Part shown: piece by piece, positions 43,081 to 55,197 of the stretch
Numbering within the stretch: position 1 is the stretch's first letter
Layout of the letters: each line of letters opens with the position of its first letter
Origin: Halichondria panicea
Lineage: Eukaryota > Porifera > Demospongiae > Suberitida > Halichondriidae
Direction of reading: 5' to 3'
Length of the DNA stretch: 64,000 bases
Assembly (NCBI RefSeq): GCF_963675165.1
Contig: NC_087380.1
Location: 6,518,071-6,582,070, forward strand
The notes under the pieces: generated by a model
Told to the model about the DNA's origin: nothing
Databases searched by the model: none
Seen by the model: only the letters and a program-made list of their open reading frames with translations
Translations under genes and position numbers: made by a program

Positions 43081-43560
43081 CTCAACAACAACCCCATCTA
43101 TGAGCCCGTTTTGAACTGCCATCTTCAAATCATATGGTCGTTGGCACTGGCAGCTTCGGAAAACCTTTCATTTCCTCCCCTCCTCTGCCAAATGACGCCG
43201 GTCGCAGCTGTACGCGGAGATTAGTTGAGGATAAGACTTAAACTTGCTACGTCTGTCTGTAGTGTGTGTCTGTGACCTCTCATGACCCTTCAGGCTCACT
43301 CCAAATCGGCCACATTGCCGTTAGTGGGAAGGGAATTATAGTAAACTGCATGTACACCTCATCACAAATCTTGCATAAATATAAATCTGGTAGTGGATAT
43401 ATAAGTTTCCTATGAAGAGGAGAGGGTGGTGGGTAATACAAGAATGCTGTGTTGCATGTCCCGGGTATTAGATAATCCACCCTCATGTAAGCAAGCCTGT
43501 TGATGTGTTGTGTGGGTGGCTAAACAAGTTAGCTTAAATTAGGAACACATTCTCTACGGA
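43080..43560. repeat. Duplicated 5' flank of the NIDO genes (copy 1)
   Basis: CCATCTTCAAATCAT, GTGTGTGTCTGTGACCTCTC, ATGACCCTTCAGGCTC and ATCCACCCTCATGTAAGC recur in inverted order at 54400-54745 and in the same order at 63600-63949. The block probably belongs to the duplicated unit. Confidence 0.8.
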
Positions 43561-44454
43561 TTCCATGTTGCCACGCTATATATGCAATTGTATTATCACC
43601 GTGACTGCTATAGTGAGGATGAAAGCATCGCGGGTGCTGATGCCTCGGTGGAGGTGCCAAACGGCAGCTATACTAATAGCACACATAATATAAATTATGA
43701 TAAACGCATTGGCTTGCATCATAGATAAACAAAAGAAAGGGATAGGCAACGCCCAGCACGTCTGTTGGATGAGGTGAGTTGCTAAAAAGGGGTGTGTGCA
43801 CTCAAAATGTCAGTAAAGATTTTATAGTGTTTGTAGTATTATAGCAAGCTGTGCTCTTGAGGAGACACCAAATACACTTAGACATAGGCTATTAATCTTT
43901 TAGAGCTGCTTATGCAAAGTGATGAGGAAGTGAGCTCCAAAGGGGGGTGTCAGTACTCTCTACAAACCATAACAGGTCTGTTCCCAACTCCTTCAAATGC
44001 CATCTCTTCGATCACACAATACAGATAAAGATACTTGTGTTCCACTTTCTAATACCTAAACTGTGTCTTAGAGCACTTCAAACTAGATTACCATGTACAG
44101 TACGTAAGAGCAGGAGAGGTACGCAAACTTTCTGGACTTCGGACAAACGTTTCATGGTGCTGCCACTACTTCACTGCATTGAGAGCTGGAAAATATGCTT
44201 TGAATTCCATAGTAAATTTTTAGGTTTTCTTCTCACTAAAAGTAGTAGCCTATAAAAGGGACCAAGTGAGTTATTGTTCCATGCAGTTATAAACACACTT
44301 GAATGTGAAACGTACATGTTATAAAATTATTTCATATTGGAGATAGAGGTACACAAACTGACAATTTGGTGTTTTTTCACACAAATCAAGCTGAATAAAA
44401 GAAAACTTGGCACTAACATAGCAGCTGTAGCTATCAGTAGTGCTGGGTGTATGT
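43561..44454. other. Intergenic, nothing recognised
   Basis: Short open frames are present without splice or family support. No paired transposon ends. Confidence 0.4.
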
Positions 44455-45212
44455 TAGCCTTGATTCCAGGCCGCAAAGAGAAAGGCGGCCTGGTATACTT
44501 TGTATGCGCATGCGCGTACATTACCACAAAAAGGGGGTAATCCGTGTATTTTATGGATACTGTCAGTAAAATAAACCGTATACTATTTGTATTCTAAAGT
44601 TACAGTCCGTTACATAGAAGTATTGTGCAAAGATGACTGAGTTCTTACGCCCTTTATTGCATCAAGCCAAGTCTCTACTTAATGACACCCTACACTGTAA
44701 GGCTACAGATGTTGTAGGAGAGGCATGATCCCCTGATGAGGCTGTGGTAATATGGACCAGGCAAGTCTTCTGCTACTAAATCTTGCCTTTGTGTTCGACA
44801 GGAAGCCATTGCTGAAGATAAAGACGCTAATGATTACTCCTGAAAGCTTTTAATAAGCTTTAACTCGATACTCAGGAAGTTTAATATTCACTCAAGATCT
44901 ACTGATGTATTAAAGAGTCAACCACTCTTCCTAGCTGGCGCTCTACTGTCTGGGAGGCCTTCTTGAACTGTCTCTTTAATATTGATAAACAGAGCTAGAA
45001 GAAGCAGCACTGCTGCAGCATAATTATTCTACTGTGATTAATAGTGTCTCTGAAAGCTACCATTGTGGTAACATTGTCATACGTATTCTTCCTTTTTGTA
45101 ACTTTGTCCGTTTTTTACAATTTGTATGATGGAATTGTTGTCAATTATTTCGTGCATGCGCATACAAAGTATACCAGGCCGCCTTTCTCTTCGCGGCCTG
45201 AAATCGAGGCTA
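44455..45212. mobile_element. Helicase-family non-autonomous element (copy D), 9-bp target duplication
   Basis: TAGCCTTGATTCCAGGCCGC...GCATGCGCG at the left and CGCATGC...GGCCTGAAATCGAGGCTA at the right are inverted. The 9-mer GGTGTATGT flanks it (44446-44454 and 45213-45221). It is close to copy C throughout, including the MTEFLRPLLHQ start at about 44632, but lacks C's 72-bp palindrome and so shows its empty target. Confidence 0.9.
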
Positions 45213-48080
45213 GGTGTATGTGTGCATGATGCCTTTGAATTTCTCTTTTAGGCCCCCTACGAGAAAATAAGCAGATATAGGGATCATTGTGTACTTTCTT
45301 GAGCGCAACTCGCCTCCAACCAGAGGGTGTGATGTCACACACTGTATTACCTAGCATCACGTGGGACGTTGCCTATCCGTTTATCTATGCTTGCATGAGA
45401 ATCTACATGTAGTTGTGCGGAGTTCAGGCAGAATCCAGAATTACAAAGACTGGGTAATGATTGACCATGTTTGTTGTTAAAAACGATCGATGCCAAAAGT
45501 TCAAGCCTAAGATTAGTACACGTACTTACAGAGACAAGCTCTTCTGAAAAGGCTGCAATAACATTCCAAGTAGGCATAACTCGGAAGCATTATTTTGCAA
45601 ATCAACAAATTGAAGTCCAAGACAACATGACTAGACTAGCTATATATCCGGAAACTCTTACTTCGACTTCATTGATCCGCCTTGCCGAGCAGCTGTGCAG
45701 TGCAGTCTACACACACAGACACCCACAAACATGCACATGCACTACCGTATATTCTGCTTGCGCATGCGCATCGATGCTACACATTGTTGTGTTAATCCAC
45801 TCCAGGTTCATTACTGAGATAAAATCTGGTGCTGCACCAGAGGAAGTACGACACTCTTTCTATTGTGCATGATGACGTTTGCTGAGCTGGCAGTTTACCG
45901 CGACATTGCCACGACAAACTCTAGGCTTGTACATGTAGAAACTGACTGTCTAGCTAGCTCTGTGTGTTTCTCACTGGGGTTCAGCAACGGAAACAGTTTG
46001 ATCTAGGTCTAATCTATACCATTAACTTCAGTCACAGAATGACAAAGTTATTATGAGGAATACACTACATTGAAAACCAATGTCAAAAAGATTGGAATGC
46101 AATTAAAAGAGCGACCACGAGATGTGTGTCGTACCTCCGCACCATATGGCTGCACCCCATCAAGAGTGTAGACAGTGTAACAGCTGTATATAGGATTTAA
46201 GGCTGCATGCAATTTTCGGGCCTTAAGCTCGCAGTTGTGAAATATTATGCGCAAAAACAAACAATCTATGACAAATCTAAAACTCGAAGCCTTGCAATAC
46301 TTGCTGTCCCAGTGCATTGCCGCGGTATTGAAAGGTCTCTGACCCATTGCCATGGAAATGACTCCATTTGTAGCTCAAGGCAAGATATTACTGCAGGGAT
46401 AATAAATAATGAATACGAACAGAGAACTGTATAATAAAGGTTTCTCAGCGGAAAATACAAATTGGAGCATCTATATACTCACAAGCCCTCACTGTATCTC
46501 CATGCAGCCAGCCAGGCTGTATCCAATCTTACACAAGTCAAGTGCATGTATGACTATAATTAAACTGCTTAATAGTCTATTGTGACAGAGTCACCATTGT
46601 ATAATTATGGTGCCATTGTATGGAGTACATGCAAGGTCACAGTCTACACTAAGACTCCGGAAGTGTGTATTATACAGTTCATTTGTCAATTTATATGGGC
46701 CCTTATGGGAGATAATGATATTCATAGTTTGCGGTAGTATCAAAAACAGTAACACTCCTTTTGTCAAGGATAACTTTTCACCAGTAGGTGCCTACCACTA
46801 TTAAATGATATACAAATAATGCTGAATAAATAAGCTACTGAATGATATAAAAATTAAGTGGTAAAAAAGTACTGAATTGCTGCATTGTATGAAAGAAAAC
46901 TGGTGATATTTATATTTTCTGTGACTTTGATTTCCGGGCAAATTAGTAATAGGGGTGCTGGAGAGATACAGATGGGCTAGACTATAGACAACACTGGTAA
47001 CTACAAGTAGACCAAATAAGAACACTAATGACCCAGGTTTGACCAAGATACAACAAAGTAAACATTGACAAAAATGAGTAAGTTTAGCTCTTGCCTACTT
47101 TCCACTTGAGTGTCCAGAGTTTCTTGAAACTGCCTAGATAGCTAATATAATGCTAGAAGTTAGTCTTTGCAAAGAAATAAACAGCATCCGCTTTGCCAAT
47201 ATTTTTTTATAGCAGGTCTTGTGTTCTAACATTGGCCAGTTTATTGGATATATCCTGTTTGGACTGACTTTGATTTCTGGGCAAATTAGTACTCCCCAGT
47301 TCTGGATCCTAATTTTCCTGTGGCCAGTTCATGAATACTATATCTACTAGTACTGTGACTCTGGAACCTGGCTTGCACTTCAGGACCTGGGTATTGATGC
47401 TGGAAAAACTGAAAAAGTTGTTTCTTTATCCAATTCTGATAGTAAACAATGACATACAGAAGCCATAATTAAATTTACGGAGAATTACTGTAGTATTTAC
47501 AAGCCACAAACAGGAAATTTACTCACTATGATGCAAAACCACGATTACATCATTTGAAGCCAAATTTGTAGTCTTAGTGTAGACTCAGGGCACACCACTA
47601 TAGATCTCAAAACACCTATTTTACATTAAGGTGGTATGCACAGTCTCACCCTTCACCAACACAGCAAAACATTATTTTATAGGGACACCACCTCTCAATT
47701 ATTGTGGTGCCTGGAGGAGTAGGAGTACTCATTGCCATGTATTAACTATTACTTCCTTCCTAAACGGATTTTTGTACACATTGTTTACTACGTACACATT
47801 CACATATGGTTTACAAATGCTATCAATAAGAGTTTATGTTCCTATTATAATGTATTGTCAAGGCGAATCCATGCAACGTTCATGCTTTCTTATTCAACCA
47901 CTTTTACTACAACAACAACAAATAAAACAATGGCTTAAAATGGCTAGGTAAAACAGAACACGTTACTATAATAGTCAGCCACTCAAACTATACAATCTGT
48001 GTTTTAATGTGTAACTATACAATCTGTGTTTTAATGTGCAGCAGTAGATATAAGCAAATAGGACTTAGCTATATAAGCCA
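45213..48080. other. Intergenic with one possible MITE relic
   Basis: No gene seen in 2.9 kb. CAGAGGAAGTACGACACTC at 45838 and GTGTCGTACCTCC at about 46126-46138 could be the ends of a decayed 300-bp CAGAGGAGG-family element (flanks GTGCTGCAC and TGGCTGCAC, 7 of 9). A 25-bp direct repeat (ACTATACAATCTGTGTTTTA) is at about 47987 and 48010. No splice-linked exons recognised. Confidence 0.45.
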
Positions 48081-50750
48081 TTAAATGTTGCTGCCAATTG
48101 TCACAGCATTACTAGTCATAGTGTTCATCGTTACAGCAGGGGATACGTCATACGTTTGTTTACTTTTAGAGTCCTCATCTTTCCTGATGATTACAGTAAA
48201 CAACCGTGGTCCAACAACACTGACTAATATCGTATAAGCTCCGAGAGTGGTTGTCAGGGCGATAAACGCATTTTGAAGGTTCTGAGCAGATCCAGTGAAG
48301 AAATAAGAAACGAAAAACATGGTCCAAATCGTTAGTAGGATATACGCTGAAACACAGATGGTTTTTGACTCGTTAAAATTGGCAGGACTCTTAAACGTCA
48401 TGGTGCCTAGCACCGCAGTGATTAGAATAAGACCAGCCTCGTACAAAACTGAAACAATGAAACCCAGAATTGGCTCAGCCTCACAGGTAATGATAATTTC
48501 TGGTTGAGAGTTGAGATTCATTGTGTTAAGTCGTACTTCACGCAAGACATTGGGATTTACAATAGTGACTGAGAGCAACACAATAACCATTTGACCACAC
48601 ACAATCAAAAGAGAGAAGAGAACTTGGTGATACCACTGAACACATTTTAGCTGCTTTGTCCGCGATCTCTCAAAGACAAAGATTCGAGTGATTCTAATCA
48701 CCTTGATCAGCAAAGATCCGTTCATTAGCGAGAAACAAAACCACAACAAGATTCGCTGCAGAACACAAATTGCTAGAGATGGCGGAGATAAGTAGATGAA
48801 GCTACTTACGAAGCTGCTAGCTGCACCAATTAGAACTAGTATAACAGATTCTCGACTGGAAGCCCTAATGACAGGTGAGTTCCAAAACACTGCCAGCAAT
48901 ACAACGGCCACAATCAACAGGATTATACCGAGGACAGATCCAGCTGAAACCACAATAGCAAAAGGATGACTGAATGACAAAAATACTTTGGGTATCTTGA
49001 CACAACCATTACTTCCAACAGTTGGAGTGTTACCCCACATTTCACCGTACACAGAGCAATTACTGCAATTGGAAGCTAGCGAACTATTTGAAAACAGCAC
49101 ACCCAGGCAACTATCACAAAGACCACAGCACGCACCGTCGATTCTGCGAATGTACTGGCCAGGAGCACAAGAACTACACGCTGAGCTAACAGCCTCAGGG
49201 ATCATTGCTCCTGAAAAATCGAAAAATTGTACTGATGTGTCCTGACTTACATCTAAAGCGTTGAGCTCACTCCACATTCCAATGTTCTCAAGGCTGTAGC
49301 TAACTTCATTTTGCTCTGTCTTGGCTTGATAATTCGTTACTCTAAACGTAAATGACTTTACGCTTCCATTTTCGTTAAAAACTACACGATTGCCTGTCAA
49401 ACTAGTAAAATTCACATTTGCTACATACTGTAATAAATTCGATCGATCAAACGTTCCATTTTGGCCATTACATGAGCTCGTCTCTCTATTCCAGACAACA
49501 GGGGACCCGCAAATGTCATTCAAATAGTTCTGGAGGGCATGGGCATGTGTGTACACAGCATCGATCACCAATGGTACAAAAAAATCATCACTGCCAGCTG
49601 TCACTCCGGCTAGCGGACAATCTTCACCAGAGCAATTGAAAAAATTGTGGAAGAACTCGGGAAACCACGGATCTCGTAAATTGTTCCCCAGTGTGAGATT
49701 TGAATAGTAGCTATGGAACAAATTAGCATGATTTGAAACAGGCAAAACTCCAAAGAAACCGGACACTATATTTGGAGGAAATTCGTTGGCCAGTTGCGTC
49801 CAGCCACTACTACCTATCCAGGTGAAGTGCCGTGTTGTGACATTTTCAAGGTGTTTGAATAGTTCTTGTACATGCTGTCGGGTAGAGTAAAACACCACAA
49901 CATTTGCTGTTGATCTTGAAAGTTTATCTGCTATTTTTTGATAATCAGATACAGTAGCTGTCTCATCAATGCCTTCGTTTAGATCTATACATATGCCTAT
50001 TTCACCAGCTATCCTTACTAGACTATCAATCCCAAAGCGGCCATAAGTGTTTCGAGAAAATATTGTTGAAATGTAAGTCCAACCGAAATGCTGAATCACG
50101 TCAATAATAGCTTGTACCTCCAATGAATCTGAAGGTACGGTCCTAAAAAAATATGGGTATCGCTCCCTATCTCCAAGAATATCTGAGGTAGAAGCAAAAC
50201 TGACTTGAGGGACTGTAAATAAACGGGTAAGGCCAGCTACGGGAATTGATACAGAGCTAGATGCTGCTCCCACAAGACCAAAGGTGGTTAGAGTAGTTGT
50301 GTTCGCGACTGTTTGATTTATTGATTCACCAGCAGTTGCTGAGCACGTGCCTTGCATAGGTGTGATAATCAAATCGGCAGTTTCGTCCAAACCAATCTGC
50401 TCAATAAAACACGTGTCTCGAATATCATAACCAAGCGTAACATTCGGTAAAAGATTTGGGTCAGAGTTGATGGTATCCAGTGCAAAGAGCATGGCCTCTA
50501 CAATGTTTATACGATTGAAGTGTTCACAGTACCCCCTGGAATGCACAGGGAATAGTCCACCGAGGATAAAATCAGCATTTCTAGTCTCTCTCATTCCTCT
50601 GATTCTACTAGTCCCAGCACCACTGGTATCAGCCGGCCCAAAGACAATAGCCTCAGGTGGTGCATCGTTGTTGTACTGAGTGGTTGCACTAGTGAATATT
50701 GGGAAACTTGCAGCTAGTAGCACAAAGACAGCAATAGCTTGACCAGTCAT
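48081..50750 (-). CDS. Class C G-protein-coupled receptor, metabotropic-glutamate-receptor-like, intronless
   Basis: Intact 889-residue frame. Residues 1-22 form a signal peptide. Residues ~55-480 are a venus-flytrap ligand-binding domain of mGluR type: GGLFPVHSRGYCEHFNRINIVEAMLFALDTIN, GAASSSVSIPVAGLTRLF, VPQVSFASTSDILGDRERYPYFFRTVPSD, HFGWTYISTIFSRNTYG. The ASSSVS and ASTS motifs sit where mGluRs hold the ligand's amino-acid groups. A cysteine-rich (NCD3G-like) stretch follows at ~520-590 (CSSCAPGQYIRR...CCGLCDSC). Seven membrane segments span ~600-845 (from FAIVVSAGSVLGIILLIVAV to ALTTTLGAYTILVSVVG). The tail is short (~35 residues), too short for large scaffold motifs. It acts at the cell surface; the ligand is unknown. 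It lies between the two inverted NIDO copies. Many N-glycosylation sites fit secretion. Confidence 0.93.
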   Translation of the reverse strand: MTGQAIAVFVLLAASFPIFTSATTQYNNDAPPEAIVFGPADTSGAGTSRIRGMRETRNADFILGGLFPVHSRGYCEHFNRINIVEAMLFALDTINSDPNLLPNVTLGYDIRDTCFIEQIGLDETADLIITPMQGTCSATAGESINQTVANTTTLTTFGLVGAASSSVSIPVAGLTRLFTVPQVSFASTSDILGDRERYPYFFRTVPSDSLEVQAIIDVIQHFGWTYISTIFSRNTYGRFGIDSLVRIAGEIGICIDLNEGIDETATVSDYQKIADKLSRSTANVVVFYSTRQHVQELFKHLENVTTRHFTWIGSSGWTQLANEFPPNIVSGFFGVLPVSNHANLFHSYYSNLTLGNNLRDPWFPEFFHNFFNCSGEDCPLAGVTAGSDDFFVPLVIDAVYTHAHALQNYLNDICGSPVVWNRETSSCNGQNGTFDRSNLLQYVANVNFTSLTGNRVVFNENGSVKSFTFRVTNYQAKTEQNEVSYSLENIGMWSELNALDVSQDTSVQFFDFSGAMIPEAVSSACSSCAPGQYIRRIDGACCGLCDSCLGVLFSNSSLASNCSNCSVYGEMWGNTPTVGSNGCVKIPKVFLSFSHPFAIVVSAGSVLGIILLIVAVVLLAVFWNSPVIRASSRESVILVLIGAASSFVSSFIYLSPPSLAICVLQRILLWFCFSLMNGSLLIKVIRITRIFVFERSRTKQLKCVQWYHQVLFSLLIVCGQMVIVLLSVTIVNPNVLREVRLNTMNLNSQPEIIITCEAEPILGFIVSVLYEAGLILITAVLGTMTFKSPANFNESKTICVSAYILLTIWTMFFVSYFFTGSAQNLQNAFIALTTTLGAYTILVSVVGPRLFTVIIRKDEDSKSKQTYDVSPAVTMNTMTSNAVTIGSNI

Positions 50751-52461
50751 AGTCTCTCAGTTTAACTTTTGTTATTGAATGTATATGCTGTGACATGAAA
50801 ACAGTAGATATAGATCTACACAGGATGTTATGTAATACAGAAGTGAAAGTATCATAACATGTCATGCATAGTATACTACTTTCTGGGCAATGGAATTTGC
50901 TTTTGTGTAAACACTACCTGAAGTCAGACACAAATAAAAATCTAAAATACAGGTGACCATAATTATAACGGTTAGATCTACCCATGCACATATACAATAC
51001 ACTGGTATATAAGTGATTGCTATAAGAGGTGTATAGACAGGTCTACATGTAGTATAACGTACAGTCAGCAACCTTGCTCTTCCCTAATAGTAGCTATGAA
51101 CTGAACTATAGTTATACAACACGTACATATTAGCTATGTCTATAACAATGCAATGAGTTTGGGTGTGTCATGCAGTCCACAATAACATATGATTATCGTG
51201 ATGCTGTCATGAAATAGCTACAATATTCATAGCTTCAAAACTCAATCTCTATAAGCCACAGAATTGCCACGGAATTTCCAGGCAACCCTCAACAGGACAC
51301 AGTAATTATATAATTTATTACCACATCAGGCCATAACAGATGTTTTTATGGTGGGGGGAAAAAAATAAAAATGGGTGATGCTTCTGGGCAAGGCGGCGCT
51401 TGCGACGGCCAGGGAGTGTGTCCGGGAGAGGATGTACCCCTTTCTGCCCCATCGGAGGCGACATTTTTCTTCTCAGAGGTGTTAAACAGAAACAAGTTTT
51501 ACACACCTATAAGACACGTTTTTCAATAATTATATGCAAAATGATAATAATTGTTATGTTCCCATGATAATAATTATAGCTGCAAATCATATAAAGGCAC
51601 GTCATTGAATAGGACTCACTCACTTCATTGGAGAGAAGATATTCATCACACAACAGCTAGCTTTCTTCAGGTTGCAGTATTATAATTATATACGGGATTT
51701 TTCTCAACTTTTCTGCTACAAAGTAGGAATACCCAAGCATTACCAAAATGGTCTGCCACCACCACTCAACCATTCACATTAAGCAGATAATATTAAATAT
51801 ACCGGGCTTGGCAAATTTTTGCCTATTATTCTTTTTGACTATTCTTAAAAAGTCAGCCAGTTTGGCTATTATTCCAGTTTAGTGTATACCCATTATTCCA
51901 GTTAATTTATTTGTAGTTGTATTGATAGCACTACCTGAGGTAGCCTCGTTCCCAGCCTCGTTGTCTCTATAGCTCAACTTGAAAATATTTGCCCCCGGGA
52001 TCGGCTATACTTGAGGTAACATTTATACAGAAAGTGCATGAAATATATAATCATGCACCTCTAGTGTCGAAAGAGAAAATACTCCTCCATGCCTGCCTAG
52101 TGGCTATAAGTGCTTACAGTACAGTAACAGATGTCTATATCTATAGCTACATTATAAGATGTGAAATTATAGGTCTACCAGACTCTGAGGGTCAAATTAT
52201 GCTAATTTAGTGCCCTATTATTCTCGTTGCTAGAAGTCTCCCTATTATTCCAAACATTATGCTAGCATAATTTGCCAAGCCCTAACCGTTATGCCACCAT
52301 ATACAATTTTCTTGAATATGCATGTAGGAGGAAATCTCAGCTGTTAATCTCAGGTCCAACTGGCAACATAACTTGCACGCATGCGGTATATATGGTAATG
52401 CATTAGTAGAGGCTTAATATTATACACTTATAGACCTTACCTCAATGAGCACCGTTGCATG

Positions 52462-52484
52462 TATATATATATATATATATATAT
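52462..52484. repeat. (TA)n microsatellite
   Basis: An uninterrupted alternating TA run of about 11 units. Confidence 0.9.
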
Positions 52485-54399
52485 TGCATGGCTAAGTGAG
52501 AAAATGTACGAAGCTGTCCTAGCAGTATATATATACAAGCGATCTGTACACACATCTATGTTGATAGCTATAATTATAATTATACAAATAAAATGAGGCC
52601 AGAGACATGTTGAAAGAGTAACATTTGCTTGTGAGATTAAGATGCACTCACCTCATATTTTAATACTTCACACACTCATGTTTACCGCAAGCATATTATC
52701 TATATCGGACTTGCATATAGTGATCGAGTTCAACATGCATGCATGAGTTCACAATAAAACAACCTTTATCAATTTATAAATTCTACAAAATTCTTGGACT
52801 AGCAAACACAACTTCATCTTCTCTTTGCAGTTATTTTAGCCAGTGCAAATGTATTTATACAAAACTGCATTCAAACTTCGTGCGCTCTTTAGTGAAGCAC
52901 AATTGAATACGATGTGGACAATTTGACATGTCAAGCGCAAGAAGTAATGTCCAGCTTGGCAACACTGCAGCACCATGCACGACCACAAATCTTCAAAACA
53001 GCGTACTAACATAATGCAGGTTGTATACACGGGTATATACTTACAGTAAGAGACTTAATTACAGTGGAAGCTCTGATAACAACCACCTCCGAATAAAGGC
53101 CAGCTGCTATAATTATAACCGCCAGGCATCCAGATCCCAAATACCTTAATGTTATTATAGACGGGTAGTAATTTTAGCGTTTTCAAATTTTCCTCTGTTT
53201 TTAGGGTACTTATTTTGGCGGATTTGTAGAAATTCATTACAATAGTCAAAAGATGTACAAATATGAGTTTTTGAATCGAAGTTTGTAGTCAGAAAAAGGG
53301 CTAGCTTGCTTAGCATACTCTCAAAAGTACATTACATTATACCAAGAGTTCTTGATTTATAAAAGTATACTTTTAAAAAAAGTTATTTTTATTTTGAGAT
53401 TCATAATTTTTTAATTGCGTTTTATTATTAGCGCGTACTTAATTTAGCGTACAAATTTGCTAAAATTTGCTAAAATTAGTACTCGTTTATAATAGTAACA
53501 ATAAGGTAAACAGTTTGTGTACAAAACAATCCCTAACAAAGGCTACCTCTGTAAAGGCCAAAACAATGTTCTCCAAAGGTGTCCATTATAGAGGGGTTCC
53601 ACTGTACATGCATGCACTGCATACAAGATGGGCTATGCGAACCATTACACCCATTGTCCGTCATGCAATAATTAGGTTCATATCTAGATTTATATCAATC
53701 TCAGAATGCACACACTTCTCACTCTGCAGCTAAACTCATACTAAGGAGTTTCCATTTCTACTGCACTGAGGACCTTGAACACGTCATCCCGGTTCTCCTC
53801 TCCAAAACAAATCGAGTGCTATACTTGAGAAGTTTTTCCCTGGCACAGCTGGTAACGGATCCTCACTCTGGCGACACATGGGATGGGTGGATAGGGAGAT
53901 TGAGCTTCGTGGGGCTGGGCATCAAGTATGGGTTCTGCAGTATAAGTTTTAAATCTGAAATGTCCCAGCTGCATGCATGTCAACACTTAGAGTCTGTTGC
54001 CCATAATCAAGGCTGTGCAAATAATTAATAATTATGGCCGGAGAGTTAGCTATAAAATCACAGGTATATATAGATCTAATATCACCTATATGTATGACAC
54101 AGGAGTGCATGTCTATTGAATATTCATGACTCCTGATATGATCATTTTCACTTTTACACAGTCAGTGCCAGTCATTTTTATCTATGTGGATAAGGTAGGC
54201 CACGCCCCCTCTTTTTCTGCCATGACATTAGAATACACTGAGGTGTAGCTATAATTAAGTATACTATTGGTTAGTTAGTTTGCAATTGTACACTATACAG
54301 TGTATACTAAATTCACCAATCATAATTTCTCATGCACTAGCACGATAATAATACAATTGCATAGCGTGCATGGCAACATGAAACTCTGTGAGAATGTGT

Positions 54400-54745
54400 T
54401 CCTAATATAAGCTAATTTGTTTAGCCACCCACCCACAACACATCAACAGGCTATGCTTACATGAGGGTGGATTATCTGATACCCGAGACATGCAACACAA
54501 CATTCTTCTTACACTGAACTGTATTAGCCACACCCTCATCCTGCAGGGCTTCCCACCAACGGCAATGTGCATGCATGGCCGAGTTGGAGCGACCCTGAAG
54601 GACCATGAGAGGTCACAGACACACACTACAGCCAGCTAGGGTACAGCTGTGACCAGCGTCGGAAAAGGTGGAGAAATGGAAGGATACATGCAAAGCTGCC
54701 AGTGAATGGTGAAGATGGCAGGATTCAAGACAGATTCAGAGATGG
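54400..54745. repeat. Duplicated 5' flank of the NIDO genes (copy 2)
   Basis: Inverted relative to 43080-43560 and to 63600-63949, with the same CATGAGGGTGGATTATCTGA, CGGCAATGTGCATGCATGGC and GAGAGGTCACAGACACACAC blocks. It contains the unoccupied site GTGGGTGGCTAAACAAA (on the minus strand) that copy 3 has interrupted. Confidence 0.8.
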
Positions 54746-55197
54746 GGTCGTTGTTGAGGCTGATCAAAGTGCAATGAAAGGAGAGCTATTTCACACTATA
54801 ATTGAATGAAGTGAATGTGGTGGACTCCTGATGCAATTGACTGGCATGCAAATGATCTCACAATACATGCAGCTAACCCATGAATGCATTCTACACAATA
54901 TGTTTTTATTATACTCCTGATCGATCTTGTTGAATAGACTAATTAATGCATGAAGTATAATAAGTGCAGCTAACCTCACAATAAAATTATGAAGTAAAAA
55001 TTCACACCTAATTCATCAAGTGATTCAGGTTCCTTTCTCTTACAGACACGCATTGTGTGCTGCATTCCACCATCATCATGCTACGAGGCCAGCACTATAC
55101 TATTTAAACTGGATCACAAAACAGGCTTGCAATCTCGCCACAGCTTTGCCTGCCTGAGAGTCCTCGTATTATAGTACCTGCAGACAATTGCTACAAC

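Larger units (their letters stand above)
50751..55197. other. Intergenic with transposon relics
   Basis: No gene recognised. 51340-51490 is a fragment related to the hAT-like element at 29671. TAGCCTCGTTCCCAGCCTCG at about 51943 looks like a solo transposon end. A (TA)n run is at 52462-52484. 54400-54745 is the duplicated NIDO-gene flank. Confidence 0.5.

Noticed and set aside
43947-44255. 102-codon open frame on the plus strand
   Set aside because: No recognisable motifs, no splice partners and biased composition; looks like chance.
45471-45872. 133-codon open frame on the plus strand
   Set aside because: No domain pattern, and its end overlaps a probable MITE end; not supported as a gene.
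53700-54030. Possible LINE coding remnant (ALHTRW..., LLYLRSFSLAQLV)
   Set aside because: No diagnostic reverse transcriptase or endonuclease motif could be placed; too weak to call.
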